Below the pieces are notes generated by a model that had not been told where the DNA came from, ran no database searches, and saw nothing but the letters and a program-made list of their open reading frames with translations. Source: Acetobacter cibinongensis (GTDB lineage: Bacteria > Pseudomonadota > Alphaproteobacteria > Acetobacterales > Acetobacteraceae). Taken from it: 64,000 nt of DNA. Both the position numbers and the translations under genes were made by a program. Within the stretch, counting starts at the first letter, position 1. Each line of letters starts with the position of its first letter. Location of the stretch: positions 186,001-250,000 of the forward strand of contig NZ_BAMV01000017.1 in the NCBI RefSeq assembly GCF_000963925.1. Reading direction: 5' to 3'. Positions 28,015-37,988 of the stretch are shown here, in pieces.

Positions 28015-31000
28015 TTATTTGCTTTCATGGAGGGTCTGGACGGGGGCTGCTTGTTCCTGACGTTCGCTAAGGCGTTTGACCCGGAACAGACGCAGCACCG
28101 CGATAAAGAAGACCGGCACAAAATAGACAGCCAGAAGGGTTGCTGTTGCCATCCCACCAACCACGGCAGTGCCAATGGCAATGCGGGACGCAGACCCGGC
28201 ACCAGACGCAATGGCCAACGGAAACACACCAACCACAAAGGCAATGGAGGTCATAAGAATGGGGCGAAGACGCTCACGCGCTGCTGTCTGCACAGCTTCT
28301 TCAAGGCTTTCGCCGCGTTCAAATCCGGCTTTGGCGAACTCCACAATCAGAATGGCGTTTTTGACTGCCAGACCAACCGTGGTGAGCAGACCCACCTGAA
28401 AATACACGTCGTTAGCCATGCCCCGTAAGAGCGTTGCCGCAATGGCGCCCAGAACACCCAGAGGCACCACCAGAATAACGGCAAACGGAATGGCCCAGCT
28501 TTCATACAGAGCCGCCAGGCAGAGCAGAATAACAATAGCTGCCAGAGCATAAAGCGGGCCGGTGGCGGAGCCAGAGGCAAGCTGTTCAAAAGACAGGCCG
28601 GTCCATTCATACCCTATGCCGGTGGGCAGTTTTTCCAGAATAGCCTTGATGGCTGCAATGGAGTCCCCAGAACTGTAACCCGGCGCTGGCTGGCCCAGAA
28701 TTTCAAAGGAGTTCAGGCCGTTATAGTCTTCCACCTTCTGCGGCCCCATGATCCAGTGGCCGCTGACAAAGGCGTTCATGGGGGTCAGGGTGTTCATGGC
28801 GTTGCGGATATACCATTTGTTCAGGTCCTGCGGCAGCATACGGCCTTCCGGAATACCCTGAATGTAAACCTGCTTTACACGGTCATCCCGCGTAAACTGG
28901 TTGACGTAAATGGACCCCAAAGCACCTTCAATGGTGTTGTTGATATCATCAATGGTGATGCCAAGGGCGTTGGCTTTTTCACGGTCAATGTCCAGAGAGT
29001 ACTGGGAGGCATCTTCCATACCATTCGGGCGCACAGCCATCAGGCGGTGATCCTTGGAGGCGAGGCCAAGCACCATATTACGGGCTTCAAGCAGTTTGGC
29101 ATGACCAAGATGGCCACGATCTTCCAGCTCAAGGTCAAAACCCGTTGCGTTACCCAGTTCCAGCACGGCAGGCGGGTTGATGGCAAAGATCTGCGCCTTT
29201 GGGTTGAACCAGAAGTGCATCATGATGCGGTTGGCAATGGCCGCAGAGGTTTCTGAAGACTTGGTGCGGAATTTCCAGTCTTTCAGACGGATAAAGAATG
29301 CCCCTGCACTCTGTCCCTGACCGGCGAAGTTAAAGCCGTTCATGGCATACACGGATTCAACCAGATTACCCTCGGTCTTGAGGATGTAATCCGTGATTTC
29401 GTGGTTCATCTGCGCCGTTTTTTCCATAGGCGTATTGGGTGGCATGGTGACCTGCCCAAAAATCAGCCCCTGGTCTTCATCCGGCAGGAAGCCGCCCGGC
29501 AGCTTCATGAACAGGAACACGGCCAGACCGGTAATGATGGCAAACCCGATGAAGGACACCACCATACGGCTGACAAGGAAATTGACCCCTCGCAGGTAAC
29601 CATTGGTAAGCTTGTGGAAGTTACGGTTGAACCAGCCGGCAAGGCCGGTATCTTTCTCATGCGTGCCGGGTTTGAGCATGGTGGCGCACAGGGCAGGTGT
29701 GAGCACCATAGCCACCAGCACCGACAACCACATGGCGGCAACAATGGTGATGGAGAACTGGCGGTAAATCACGCCAACGGAGCCGGAGAAGGCTGCCATA
29801 GGCAGGAACACTGCACTGAGCACCAGCACAATGCCGACCAGTGCGCCGGAAATTTCATCCATGGAGACGCGGGAGGCTTCAACCGGAGAAAGGTTTTTCT
29901 CCGACATCACACGTTCCACGTTTTCCACCACAACAATGGCATCGTCCACTAGCAGACCTACGGCCAGCACCATGGCCAGCATGGTCAGGGTATTGATGGA
30001 GTAGCCCAGTATGTTCAGCAGCCCGAATGTACCAAGCAGCACCACAGGCACGGCAATGGTGGGAATAAGGGTGGCCCGGAAGTTCTGCAGGAAGATGAGC
30101 ATGACCACAAACACAAGCGCAATGGCTTCCAGCAGGGTCACGACAACGTCTTCAATAGACAGGGTAATGAAAGGCTCTGTATCCAGCGGATAGACGGTTT
30201 TCAGCCCCGGCGGGAAGAACTTCTCAAGCTCTTTCATCTGGGCGCGCACGGCAGATTCTGTAGCAAGCTGGTTGGCACCGGGGGCAAGCTTCAGCGCCAT
30301 GCCGGACGCGGGCATGTTGTTGTAGAAAGAGTTGGTATTGTAGGTTTGTGGGCCCAGCTCAACCTTACCGATATCGCCAATACGGACCTGTGACCCATCA
30401 GGCTGCACCTTAAGCAGAATACTGCGGAACTGCTCGGGGTCTTTCAGGCGGGTCGGGCCAATAATGGTGGCATCAAGCTGGATGCCTTTTGCGGCAGGCA
30501 GGCCGCCCAGTTCACCTGATGAGACCTGAATGTTCTGGGTCTGGATGGCCGCCTGAACATCCTTGACCGTCAGGCCGTAGCTGAACAGTTTTGCAGGGTC
30601 CATCCAGATACGCATGGCGTATTCGGCACCGAACAATGTGTGGTCGCCCACGCCGGTAACGCGGCTGAGGGGATCAGAGATGTTGGAGGCCACATAGTCC
30701 GCAATGTCAGCACCACTCATGCTGCCATCGGTTGAAATGAACCCCAGAACCATCATGAAGTTCTTGACGGCCTTGGTGATGCTCAGACCCTGCGCGGTAA
30801 CTTCCGTTGGGAGTTTGGGCTGAGCAAGCTGGAGTTTGTTCTGTACCTGCACCTGCGCAATGTCAGGGTTGGTCCCCTGCGCAAAGGTGAGGTCAATTTC
30901 CATTTGGCCAGAGGCGTAAGACTGCGAGGAGATGTATTCGAGGTGATCCAGCCCGAACATCTGTTGCAGAATGGGGCGTACCACGGTGTCGTTCACCGTA

Positions 31001-31170
31001 TTGGCGGATGCGCCCGGATACGTCACGGAAATGGCGATCTGTGGCGGAGCAATGCTGGGATACTGCGCAATAGGCAGACGGAAGATGGACAGGCCACCGA
31101 TCAGCATGATGATAAGGCTGATAACCCATGCAAAGATGGGCCTATCAATAAAGAAGCGTGACAGAGACAT
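28015..31170 (-). CDS. RND efflux permease, HAE1 family (AcrB/MexB type)
   Basis: This is an inner-membrane drug/proton antiporter, trimeric in the family. The 1051-residue protein has the typical N-terminus MSLSRFFIDRPIFAWVISLIIMLIGGLSIFRLPIAQYPSIAPP. Repeated membrane regions include LAMVLAVGLLVDDAIVVVENVER, in which the Asp-Asp pair lies in TM4 of the proton relay, and LLTTVGLAVKNAILIVEFAK. Two large periplasmic loops are present (VGDHTLFGAEYAMRIWMDP, GQSAGAFFIRLKDW). Length is normal for HAE1. Substrates cannot be told from sequence. It lies between the adaptor and the outer-membrane factor in one operon. Confidence 0.95.
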   Translation of the reverse strand: MSLSRFFIDRPIFAWVISLIIMLIGGLSIFRLPIAQYPSIAPPQIAISVTYPGASANTVNDTVVRPILQQMFGLDHLEYISSQSYASGQMEIDLTFAQGTNPDIAQVQVQNKLQLAQPKLPTEVTAQGLSITKAVKNFMMVLGFISTDGSMSGADIADYVASNISDPLSRVTGVGDHTLFGAEYAMRIWMDPAKLFSYGLTVKDVQAAIQTQNIQVSSGELGGLPAAKGIQLDATIIGPTRLKDPEQFRSILLKVQPDGSQVRIGDIGKVELGPQTYNTNSFYNNMPASGMALKLAPGANQLATESAVRAQMKELEKFFPPGLKTVYPLDTEPFITLSIEDVVVTLLEAIALVFVVMLIFLQNFRATLIPTIAVPVVLLGTFGLLNILGYSINTLTMLAMVLAVGLLVDDAIVVVENVERVMSEKNLSPVEASRVSMDEISGALVGIVLVLSAVFLPMAAFSGSVGVIYRQFSITIVAAMWLSVLVAMVLTPALCATMLKPGTHEKDTGLAGWFNRNFHKLTNGYLRGVNFLVSRMVVSFIGFAIITGLAVFLFMKLPGGFLPDEDQGLIFGQVTMPPNTPMEKTAQMNHEITDYILKTEGNLVESVYAMNGFNFAGQGQSAGAFFIRLKDWKFRTKSSETSAAIANRIMMHFWFNPKAQIFAINPPAVLELGNATGFDLELEDRGHLGHAKLLEARNMVLGLASKDHRLMAVRPNGMEDASQYSLDIDREKANALGITIDDINNTIEGALGSIYVNQFTRDDRVKQVYIQGIPEGRMLPQDLNKWYIRNAMNTLTPMNAFVSGHWIMGPQKVEDYNGLNSFEILGQPAPGYSSGDSIAAIKAILEKLPTGIGYEWTGLSFEQLASGSATGPLYALAAIVILLCLAALYESWAIPFAVILVVPLGVLGAIAATLLRGMANDVYFQVGLLTTVGLAVKNAILIVEFAKAGFERGESLEEAVQTAARERLRPILMTSIAFVVGVFPLAIASGAGSASRIAIGTAVVGGMATATLLAVYFVPVFFIAVLRLFRVKRLSERQEQAAPVQTLHESK

Positions 31171-31175
31171 GGGTC

Positions 31176-32357
31176 TTACTGCCCTTTGTTCTGGCTGGCT
31201 GGGGCGTCAGGTGTGGCTGTGGCAGAAATTTCCTGCGGCTTGACCTTGGCTCCCGGTGTGACCTTTTGCAGGCCTACCACGACAATGCGCTCACCGGCTT
31301 TAAGGCCGCTCGTTACCAGCCAGTTGGTGCCAAAGGCAGCGCCGGTCTGGATCTGGCGGCGTTCTACCGTGTCGTCAGGTTTGACAACCCATACTTCCGC
31401 ATCACCATGGGTGTTGTGGGTTACAGCTTCCTGAGGCACCAGAAGGCTGTTGGGGTCAGTGCCTTCTTCAAGTTCTGCATGCACATACATGCCGGGCAGC
31501 AGCAGCTTGTCCGGGTTGGGCATGATGGCACGGACAATGACAGAGGCCGTTGACGTATCAACATTCACTTCCGATAAGGCCATGTGGCCTTTGTGCTCAT
31601 AGCCTGAGCCGTCTTCCAGTGTCAGGGTGACGGGCACTTCACCATCCGGCTGGCGCTCAATACGGCCTTCAGCCAGTTCCCGCTTGAGGCGGAGCAACGT
31701 AATGGCGGGCAGGTTGACGTCCACATAAATAGGGTCAAGGCGTGTGATGATGGCCGTATTATCTGTCTGGTTTGCGGTCACCAACGCGCCGACCGTAACC
31801 AGGGTACGGCTGATTCTGCCGGAAATAGGGGCATACATTTTTGTGTAGCCCAGATTGACCTGTGCGCTCTCCACCTGACCTTTGGCGCTAAGAATCTGAC
31901 CCTGTGCCTGCTTTTCAGCGGCGACAGCATCATCATATTCCTGTTTGCTGACGGCGTGTTCTTTCACTAGGGAGCGGTAGCGTTCCAGCTTGGCGCGCGC
32001 CGTAACTTCCCCAGCCTCGGCTTCGGCCAGTTGGCCGCGTGCCGTGTCATACGCGGCCTGATAACGGGAGGCATCAATCTGATAAAGCTGCTGCCCGACT
32101 GTTACGTCAGACCCTTCCTTGAACAGACGTTTTTCAATAACCCCGGTCACCTGTGGGCGAACCTGCGCAATTTCAAAAGCGTCCGTGCGGCCCGGCAGGC
32201 TGGTATGGATAACAACCGGCTGTGTACGGAGGGTTAATACACCAACGCTCTGGGGCGGCATCTGATGTTGGTCATTTTTACGTTCGCACCCTGCGAAAGC
32301 CAGCATAGCCACAGCTGATGCCAGAAGCGGACGTAGGGGAAAGCGGTGCGTTGTCAC
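31176..32357 (-). CDS. RND efflux periplasmic adaptor (AcrA/MexA type)
   Basis: This is the membrane-fusion protein linking the pump to the outer-membrane channel. The 393-residue protein starts at GTG with an AGGA site upstream. The N-terminus is a lipoprotein signal with lipobox LAFAGC. Core segments are TDAFEIAQVRPQVTGVIEKRLFKEGSDVTVGQQLYQID (lipoyl half-motif), a coiled-coil hairpin (AEAEAGEVTARAKLERYRSLVKEHAVSKQEYDDAVAAEKQA), GYTKMYAPISGRISRTLVTVGALV and the beta-barrel region. It is the first gene of the three-gene operon and five bases precede the permease start. No TetR-type repressor gene is adjacent. Confidence 0.94.
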   Translation of the reverse strand: MTTHRFPLRPLLASAVAMLAFAGCERKNDQHQMPPQSVGVLTLRTQPVVIHTSLPGRTDAFEIAQVRPQVTGVIEKRLFKEGSDVTVGQQLYQIDASRYQAAYDTARGQLAEAEAGEVTARAKLERYRSLVKEHAVSKQEYDDAVAAEKQAQGQILSAKGQVESAQVNLGYTKMYAPISGRISRTLVTVGALVTANQTDNTAIITRLDPIYVDVNLPAITLLRLKRELAEGRIERQPDGEVPVTLTLEDGSGYEHKGHMALSEVNVDTSTASVIVRAIMPNPDKLLLPGMYVHAELEEGTDPNSLLVPQEAVTHNTHGDAEVWVVKPDDTVERRQIQTGAAFGTNWLVTSGLKAGERIVVVGLQKVTPGAKVKPQEISATATPDAPASQNKGQ

Positions 32358-32529
32358 TCTGGCAAATCCTGTTTTTTGAAAAACAACACAAAAAAATGCG
32401 CTCGGGCATTCTGTTAGACGGGTCGGGCCCTACGGCCTCGGGGAGAGAACGAACAGAAAGCCAGTGCGCACGAAAAGCGTTATGGGGGGAAAGAATAAAA
32501 ACAGTACTGTTTGTTACCTTTTCCGAGGC

Positions 32530-32558
32530 AAGCTAAGAGCGCTTTTGACATAAGTCAA
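32530..32558 (-). promoter_or_regulatory. Candidate promoter with overlapping palindrome for the RND operon
   Basis: On the minus strand TTGACT (32558-32553) and TAGCTT (32535-32530) are separated by 17 bases, a plausible sigma-70 promoter upstream of the adaptor gene. The -35 lies inside a 14-base palindrome, TTGACATAAGTCAA (32545-32558). A repressor or activator could bind there. Confidence 0.5.
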
Positions 32559-32568
32559 GAGAAGACAC

Positions 32569-32607
32569 GCCAGAGCGCCGTGCTTTTAACAAGCACGGCG
32601 CTCTGGC
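32569..32607. terminator. Long perfect inverted repeat downstream of the sugar transporter
   Basis: Two 17-base perfectly complementary arms (beginning GCCAGAGCGC) are separated by TTAAC. On the minus strand the stem is followed by TGTCTTCTCTTG, which is T-rich but not a clean T run. It probably ends the sugar-porter transcript; being symmetrical, it could also act on plus-strand transcription or bind a dimeric protein. Confidence 0.6.
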
Positions 32608-32651
32608 CCCAAGGCTGTATCAAAAAGGGAAAAGGAGAGGCGAGGGGCGGT

Positions 32652-34046
32652 TTATTGCCCGATATCGCGCAGTTTTTTACCGGCCATCAGGTTCTGCTCA
32701 ATACGCTCCAGAGAGGCCCCCCGTGTCTCGGGAACAAACAGGAATGTCAGTGCAAAGAACACGGCATTGAGCACCGCCATAAGCCCGAATGTGTTGGCAC
32801 CCCCAAGCCAGCCCAGCACACTCAGGAAGGAGGCACCCACAACCATGTTGGAAATCCAGTTGGTCAGGGTGGAGATGGTAATGCCCAGATCCCGCCCTTT
32901 GATGGGCTGGATTTCAGAGCAGAGCACCCACATGAGTGGGCCAGCAGACATGGCATGTGCGGCAATAAAGACAATGATAAGCCCGACACACAGGAATTTG
33001 GCCGTTTGCGTTTCCATGCCGGTGTAGTTAAGCCATGCCAGCGCCGCCAGTGCGGCTGTCATGGTGGCAAAGCCGCAATACAGGATGGGTTTGCGGCCCC
33101 AACGGTCCACCAGCCCAACGGCCGCAATAGTGGCCAGCACATTCACAAACCCGACAATGGCTGTGCACCAGAGCTGTGCTGCCCCAACAAAACCGGCCAG
33201 CGCAAAAATTTTGGGGGCGTAATACATAACCACGTTAATACCGGCAAACTGCTGCATGACCTGCAACAGGATGCCCAGCATAATGGACCGCCGAAAGTTA
33301 GGGTTTGAGCGCAGCAGGGCAAAGCCGCCCTGACGCTGCTGAAGCTGGGCTTCAATGGCCTCAATTTCCCCGTGTGTATCGTGTGACTTGGGGCGCAGGT
33401 AGGACAGGACATTAAAGGCTTCCTCCCTCCGGCCACGCATCATCAGCCAACGGGGGCTGTAAGGCAGAAACACCACACCGATAACAAACAGCACACCGGG
33501 GATAGTGATTACCCCAAACATCCAGCGCCATTGCCCATGATAGCTGAACAGCGTGTCACTCAGAAAAGCCAGAAAAATACCCACGGTAATCATGAGCTGA
33601 TAGGTGGAGATCATGGCTCCACGCGTTTTCTCGCTGGCAATTTCAGACAGATAGAGCGGGGAGGTAAAAGCTGCGACACCAATGGCAAGCCCCATCAGTG
33701 CCCGGCCCATGATCATGCTGGCGACAGACCACGCCAAGGCGCAGCCAAGTGAACCTAAAATGAAAATAAGGCCACCAAGCACAAGCGACCATTTGCGGCC
33801 CGTAACCCGTGAGAGCCAGCCTGCGGTGACGGCTCCTATGGCCGCCCCGGCCATCATGGCGCTGACAATCCATTCCTGCGCCATGGTGGACGCATTGAAG
33901 TCCTTCGCCACGAAGTCCAGTGCGCCAGAAATTACCCCGATATCCAGCCCGGACATCAGGCCTGCTGTTGCCGCCAGAGTACCAATCAGAGCGCTCCTGA
34001 TGTGGAGAGAAGATGAGGTGGGCGAAGCTGAGAGGTCTTGGGACAT
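32652..34046 (-). CDS. MFS sugar/proton symporter (sugar porter family)
   Basis: A 464-residue inner-membrane transporter with twelve predicted membrane helices. Sugar-porter signatures include GLMSGLDIGVISGAL in TM1, GRALMGLAIGVAAFTSPLYLSEIASEKTRGAMISTYQLMITVG, the cytoplasmic RYSPRWL-like region (FLPYSPRWLMMRGR), QQFAGINVVMYYAPKIF in TM7, VDRWGRKPIL and a C-terminal FVPETRGASLERIE. These match GalP/XylE-type hexose or pentose symporters. Exact sugar specificity is not deducible. It is monocistronic by appearance, with a 190-bp gap to rodA. Confidence 0.92.
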   Translation of the reverse strand: MSQDLSASPTSSSLHIRSALIGTLAATAGLMSGLDIGVISGALDFVAKDFNASTMAQEWIVSAMMAGAAIGAVTAGWLSRVTGRKWSLVLGGLIFILGSLGCALAWSVASMIMGRALMGLAIGVAAFTSPLYLSEIASEKTRGAMISTYQLMITVGIFLAFLSDTLFSYHGQWRWMFGVITIPGVLFVIGVVFLPYSPRWLMMRGRREEAFNVLSYLRPKSHDTHGEIEAIEAQLQQRQGGFALLRSNPNFRRSIMLGILLQVMQQFAGINVVMYYAPKIFALAGFVGAAQLWCTAIVGFVNVLATIAAVGLVDRWGRKPILYCGFATMTAALAALAWLNYTGMETQTAKFLCVGLIIVFIAAHAMSAGPLMWVLCSEIQPIKGRDLGITISTLTNWISNMVVGASFLSVLGWLGGANTFGLMAVLNAVFFALTFLFVPETRGASLERIEQNLMAGKKLRDIGQ

Positions 34047-34234
34047 GGGGTGATCAGATTTCCGGCTCTGGTTCTTGTTATTCGTTAAAAGACCACTTGC
34101 ATGGTCCCCGACCGTAAAGGGCAGGTAGGTTCAAAAAAGTGTTGCACCCTTTACCATCCTATTATTGGCCAAAATAGTATTGCTGTATAGCGCGTGGGTA
34201 AAACAACGCCTTGCTTGCATGGTTGTTCAGGAGG

Positions 34235-35392
34235 TTACTGGGTATCTTCTTCGTTAATTTCTCCGAAACGGGAATCACGATGAACCCATGTGGAGAGAAG
34301 CAGACCAAACCCCAGCATAACGTTCAGCATGGCAGATCCCCCATAGGAGACCAATGGCAGCGGCACGCCCCCTACGGGAATGGCCCCCATGACCATGGAG
34401 AGATTAACCAGACAATACAGAAAGAAGTTCATGCTGATGCCCAGTGCGACCAGCCGCCCAAAGCGGTTGCGGCTTCGGATGGCCATGACCATACCACCCA
34501 GAATAAGCAGCAGCAGTAACCCGATAACAGCAATAGCGCCCGCAAACCCCCATTCTTCCGCCAACATGGTGAAAATGAAGTCGGTCTGTTTTTCCGGTAG
34601 GAAGTTGAGCTGCCCCTGAGAGCCATGCAGGTAACCCTGCCCCCACATGCCGCCTGATCCGAGCGCAATTTTGGACTGGATAATATTGTAGCCAGCCCCC
34701 AGCGGGTCACTTTCCGGGTTCAGGAAGGTGGTGATACGCGCACGCTGGTAATCGTGCAGATGCGTGTAGGCAAATTTGGCCAGATACGGGACAGGCAGCA
34801 GCAGGAGTATGATCTGCCAGAGCCGCATTCCTGCTGCAAAAAACAGCGTTGCACCAATGCCGCCAATAATGGTGGCTGTTCCCAGGTTAGGTTCCTTAAG
34901 AACCAGTACCACAGGCAGTAGCACCATAAAGGCAGGGGGAATAAGCCAGAGCGGGTTGCCCATGCGGCGGTAATTGATGCGGTAAAACCAGGATGCCAGC
35001 GCCAGAACAAGCGCCACTTTGGCATATTCAGAAGGCTGAACCTGTAGGCCGCCTATCATCAGCCAGCGCTCTGCACCTTTGCCGGTATGCCCCATGTGCA
35101 AAACGGCAACCAGCAGGATGATGGAGACAAAATAGAGCGGCCAGGCCCCCCGGACCAGTATTTTCGGGGGAAGCATGGCTACGGTTATCATGAGCACCAG
35201 GCCCACGGCAAAGCGTGCTGCCTGCGGTGCCGCAAAAGGATAAGGTGCCCCGCCCGCAGCGGAATACAGCGTGACATACCCTACACCGGCCAGCGCACAG
35301 ATAAGCAGGACATATAGCCAACTGATGCGCCAGAGTTTGGACAATAACCGGAAGCTGGGTTCATCCCGCAAAAGGCGTTTGTGAAACTTCAT
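34235..35392 (-). CDS. rodA: Rod-shape peptidoglycan polymerase RodA
   Basis: RodA is the SEDS-family glycosyltransferase that works with PBP2 in lateral wall synthesis. The 385-residue protein has about ten membrane helices. Family segments are QPSEYAKVALVLALASW, LVLKEPNLGTATIIGGIGATLFFAAG, the long periplasmic loop with YQRARITTFLNPESDPLGAGYNIIQSKIALGSGGMWGQGYLHGSQGQLNFLPEKQTDFIFTMLAEEWGF (in parts), and IPVGGVPLPLVSYGGSAML near the C-terminus. It begins three bases after the mrdA stop and is the distal gene of the shape cluster. Confidence 0.95.
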   Translation of the reverse strand: MKFHKRLLRDEPSFRLLSKLWRISWLYVLLICALAGVGYVTLYSAAGGAPYPFAAPQAARFAVGLVLMITVAMLPPKILVRGAWPLYFVSIILLVAVLHMGHTGKGAERWLMIGGLQVQPSEYAKVALVLALASWFYRINYRRMGNPLWLIPPAFMVLLPVVLVLKEPNLGTATIIGGIGATLFFAAGMRLWQIILLLLPVPYLAKFAYTHLHDYQRARITTFLNPESDPLGAGYNIIQSKIALGSGGMWGQGYLHGSQGQLNFLPEKQTDFIFTMLAEEWGFAGAIAVIGLLLLLILGGMVMAIRSRNRFGRLVALGISMNFFLYCLVNLSMVMGAIPVGGVPLPLVSYGGSAMLNVMLGFGLLLSTWVHRDSRFGEINEEDTQ

Positions 35393-35395
35393 TGG

Positions 35396-37387
35396 CTATT
35401 CCGTATCCGGGGGAACATCCCCTTCTCCCGACGTCGCAGCGGGTGCAGGCCCGGATGCAGGAGGGGGCGCGGCATCGGGTGAGGGGGCCGGTATGGGGTC
35501 TGGCGCAGGGGTTGTACGGTTTGCAGGGTCACGTTGCAGGGTATCAATCATGATGTCCCGCGCCAGAGGGGCTGCTGCATCTGCCCCCGTGTTACCGTGC
35601 TCAATAACTACAGACACCGCATATTGTGGGTTTTCGTAGGGCGCAAAACAGATGAACAGCGCGTGCGGCCTATATTCCCACGGCAGGTTGGCGGAGTTGA
35701 AGTGCCCGCTTTCCCGCATGGCGCGGGAGACGCGCCGCACCTGCGCGGAGCCGGTTTTCCCGGCCATGGTGATGTTAGGCAGGTTCAGCTTGGCCTTGGG
35801 GGCTGTACCGTGCGGTTCATTGACCACAGCAAACATGCCTGACCGGAGGGCTTCCAGATATTTGGCAGGCATGTCCAGTGCAGGCCAGTGGTCTGGCGTA
35901 GCCTGTGGCCCGATGTCCCGATTGAGGGCGCGTACCAGATGCGGCTGTACCGCGCGCCCCGTTGCCAGCCGGGAGGTATAGGTCGCCAGTTGCAGGGGGG
36001 TCACCTGCACAAACCCCTGCCCGATACCGCTGACAATTGTGTCACCCCCGTTCCAGTGGTGGTGGTGGGCCTGCCGCCATGCGGGGGTGGGAATAAGGCC
36101 GGAGCGAATATGGGGCAGCTCAATATCAAGCTGTGTTCCCAGCCCGAACTGATGGGCGGTTTCCGCAATACGGTCCATGCCAACGCGGCGGGCCATTTCG
36201 TAAAAATAGACGTCACAGGAATATTTGAGCGCCTGGTGCAGGTCTACCGACCCATGCCCCCAGCGTGACCAGCAGTGAAAGCGCGTGCCGCCCACATCCA
36301 GATGGCCGGGGCAGAACACACGGTCGGAAGGGGAAAATAGGCCGGATTGCAGCCCCGCCATAGCCACGGCAGGCTTGAAGGTGGAGCCGGGCGGATAAAC
36401 ACCGGCCACGGTTTTATTGATAAGGGGCGTGCGTTCGTTGTTTGTCCACTCCACCCACTGAGCGTGGCTTACACCACTATCAAAGAGGGACGGGTCAAAG
36501 GAGGGCGTGCTGACCATGGCCAGCACCTCACCATTCCGGCAGTCCATCACAACGGCGGAGGCCGTTTGGTCTGCAATACGGTTCAGAACCTTCTGTTGCA
36601 GGCCACGGTCTATGGTCAGGCCAATTTCTGCCCCCGCGGCGCCTTCCTCACGGTTCAGTTCGGACATGACACGGCCGATGGCGTTCACCTCCATTTCGAC
36701 CGAGCCAGCGGTGCCGCGCAGTTTTTCGTCCTGACTCTGCTCAATACCAGCCCGTCCCACCCGCATACCGGGCAAGGCGAGCAATGCAGAGCGGGCCACG
36801 TCCTTTTCGTTTGGTGGGGCGACATAGCCCACAATATGCGCCAGCAACTCCCCTTCCGGGTAGACGCGCCGTGTGCCCACATCAATGAGCACACCGGGGA
36901 GGGAGGGAGCGTTCAGTTCAATACGCGCCATCTCATCCCAAGACAGGAAGTCCCGGAGCATGACCGGTACAAAGCGCCGCTGGTGGCGCATTTCCCGCGC
37001 AATACGGGCGCGGTCGCGGTCATCCAGCGGTATCATGGTGGAAAAGCGCTCTATGGTGCCTGCAACATCCGTTGTTTCTTCCGGCATGAGCAGAGCGCGC
37101 CAGTTTTCCTTGTTATTGGCCAAGGGCACCCCGTAGCGATCCACAATCCGGCCACGTGGCGGGGCCAGATAGCGTTTGCTCATGCGGTTGCTGGCCGCCA
37201 TGCGGGCGTAGCGGTCACCATCCTTGACCTGAAGCGTATAAAGCTTGTGGGCCAGAGTGCCCAACGCGCCAGTCTGAACAGCCATCAGCAAAAGGGCACG
37301 GCGGGTAAAGACACCCTGTGCCGGGTCTTTCTGGTTCTTGATAGGCATGAGGCGCTGGTTTTCGCGCTTGCGCCGCTTCAGCCGCAT
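35396..37387 (-). CDS. mrdA: Penicillin-binding protein 2
   Basis: PBP2 is the elongation-specific transpeptidase partner of RodA. The 663-residue protein has a basic cytoplasmic start, one membrane segment (RALLLMAVQTGALGTLAHKLYTLQ) and the dimerisation region with RGRIVDRYGVPLANN. The transpeptidase domain carries the active Ser in PPGSTFKPAVAMAGL, SCD as the second motif and KTG in MAGKTGSAQV. The C-terminal 40 residues are Pro/Ala-rich low complexity beyond the catalytic domain. It sits between mreD and rodA, the usual order. Confidence 0.95.
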   Translation of the reverse strand: MRLKRRKRENQRLMPIKNQKDPAQGVFTRRALLLMAVQTGALGTLAHKLYTLQVKDGDRYARMAASNRMSKRYLAPPRGRIVDRYGVPLANNKENWRALLMPEETTDVAGTIERFSTMIPLDDRDRARIAREMRHQRRFVPVMLRDFLSWDEMARIELNAPSLPGVLIDVGTRRVYPEGELLAHIVGYVAPPNEKDVARSALLALPGMRVGRAGIEQSQDEKLRGTAGSVEMEVNAIGRVMSELNREEGAAGAEIGLTIDRGLQQKVLNRIADQTASAVVMDCRNGEVLAMVSTPSFDPSLFDSGVSHAQWVEWTNNERTPLINKTVAGVYPPGSTFKPAVAMAGLQSGLFSPSDRVFCPGHLDVGGTRFHCWSRWGHGSVDLHQALKYSCDVYFYEMARRVGMDRIAETAHQFGLGTQLDIELPHIRSGLIPTPAWRQAHHHHWNGGDTIVSGIGQGFVQVTPLQLATYTSRLATGRAVQPHLVRALNRDIGPQATPDHWPALDMPAKYLEALRSGMFAVVNEPHGTAPKAKLNLPNITMAGKTGSAQVRRVSRAMRESGHFNSANLPWEYRPHALFICFAPYENPQYAVSVVIEHGNTGADAAAPLARDIMIDTLQRDPANRTTPAPDPIPAPSPDAAPPPASGPAPAATSGEGDVPPDTE

Positions 37388-37406
37388 GGCACGTCTCCCC
37401 GGCGCA

Positions 37407-37973
37407 TCAGGCGTCTTCCTTGTCGTCCAGCCGGTTCAGGATCGATGAAAACAGGGCCGAAAGAGGGGGATAGAGACCAATACACAGGAAGGCCTCAAAT
37501 AACGCTGGAGGCAGGTCCATAAACGTGAGCCTGAACAGGCAGGCCAGCCCCCATTGCAGCAGGCAGGCTGCCAGCGCAACAAGCGAAAATACGCCCCACA
37601 CCAGCAGAAAAGGCAGCCGCATCAGGCCAAAGCGGGCATAGAGCCCCACGCCATGCACAAGCAGCAATAACAGGGCGCTGACCCCAAGCGGGGTAAACCC
37701 GACAAGGTCCATAAACAGGCCCAGTAAAAATACAGCAAGGCTGGGCATGCCGGTTGGCCGCCAGAACGACCAGAAAAATACGGTGGTCAGGACAATGGCG
37801 GGCATAAGTTCTGCAATGCCGGGTATAGGCAGGGGGGCCGAAAGCACCACAATAACCAGCGCACAGAACAGGGTGGGCAGCAACCGGCGCGCACCATGGT
37901 CCAGCCGATGCCAGATCGTCTGGCGTGGCTGAATTTCAGGCTCCCATGCCCGCATGGAGGGGTCAGGCATCAT
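37407..37973 (-). CDS. mreD: Rod shape-determining protein MreD
   Basis: This is a small integral membrane protein (188 residues) of the elongasome. It has five or six hydrophobic helices, among them TLFCALVIVVLSAPLPIP, VFLLGLFMDLVGFTPLGVSALLLLLVHG and LVWGVFSLVALAACLLQWGLACLF. LGLFMDL...TPLG is a recurrent MreD pattern. Sequence conservation of MreD is low in general, so the assignment rests heavily on its place between mreC and mrdA. Confidence 0.9.
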   Translation of the reverse strand: MMPDPSMRAWEPEIQPRQTIWHRLDHGARRLLPTLFCALVIVVLSAPLPIPGIAELMPAIVLTTVFFWSFWRPTGMPSLAVFLLGLFMDLVGFTPLGVSALLLLLVHGVGLYARFGLMRLPFLLVWGVFSLVALAACLLQWGLACLFRLTFMDLPPALFEAFLCIGLYPPLSALFSSILNRLDDKEDA

Positions 37974-37988
37974 GGCTCAGGCTCCTCC

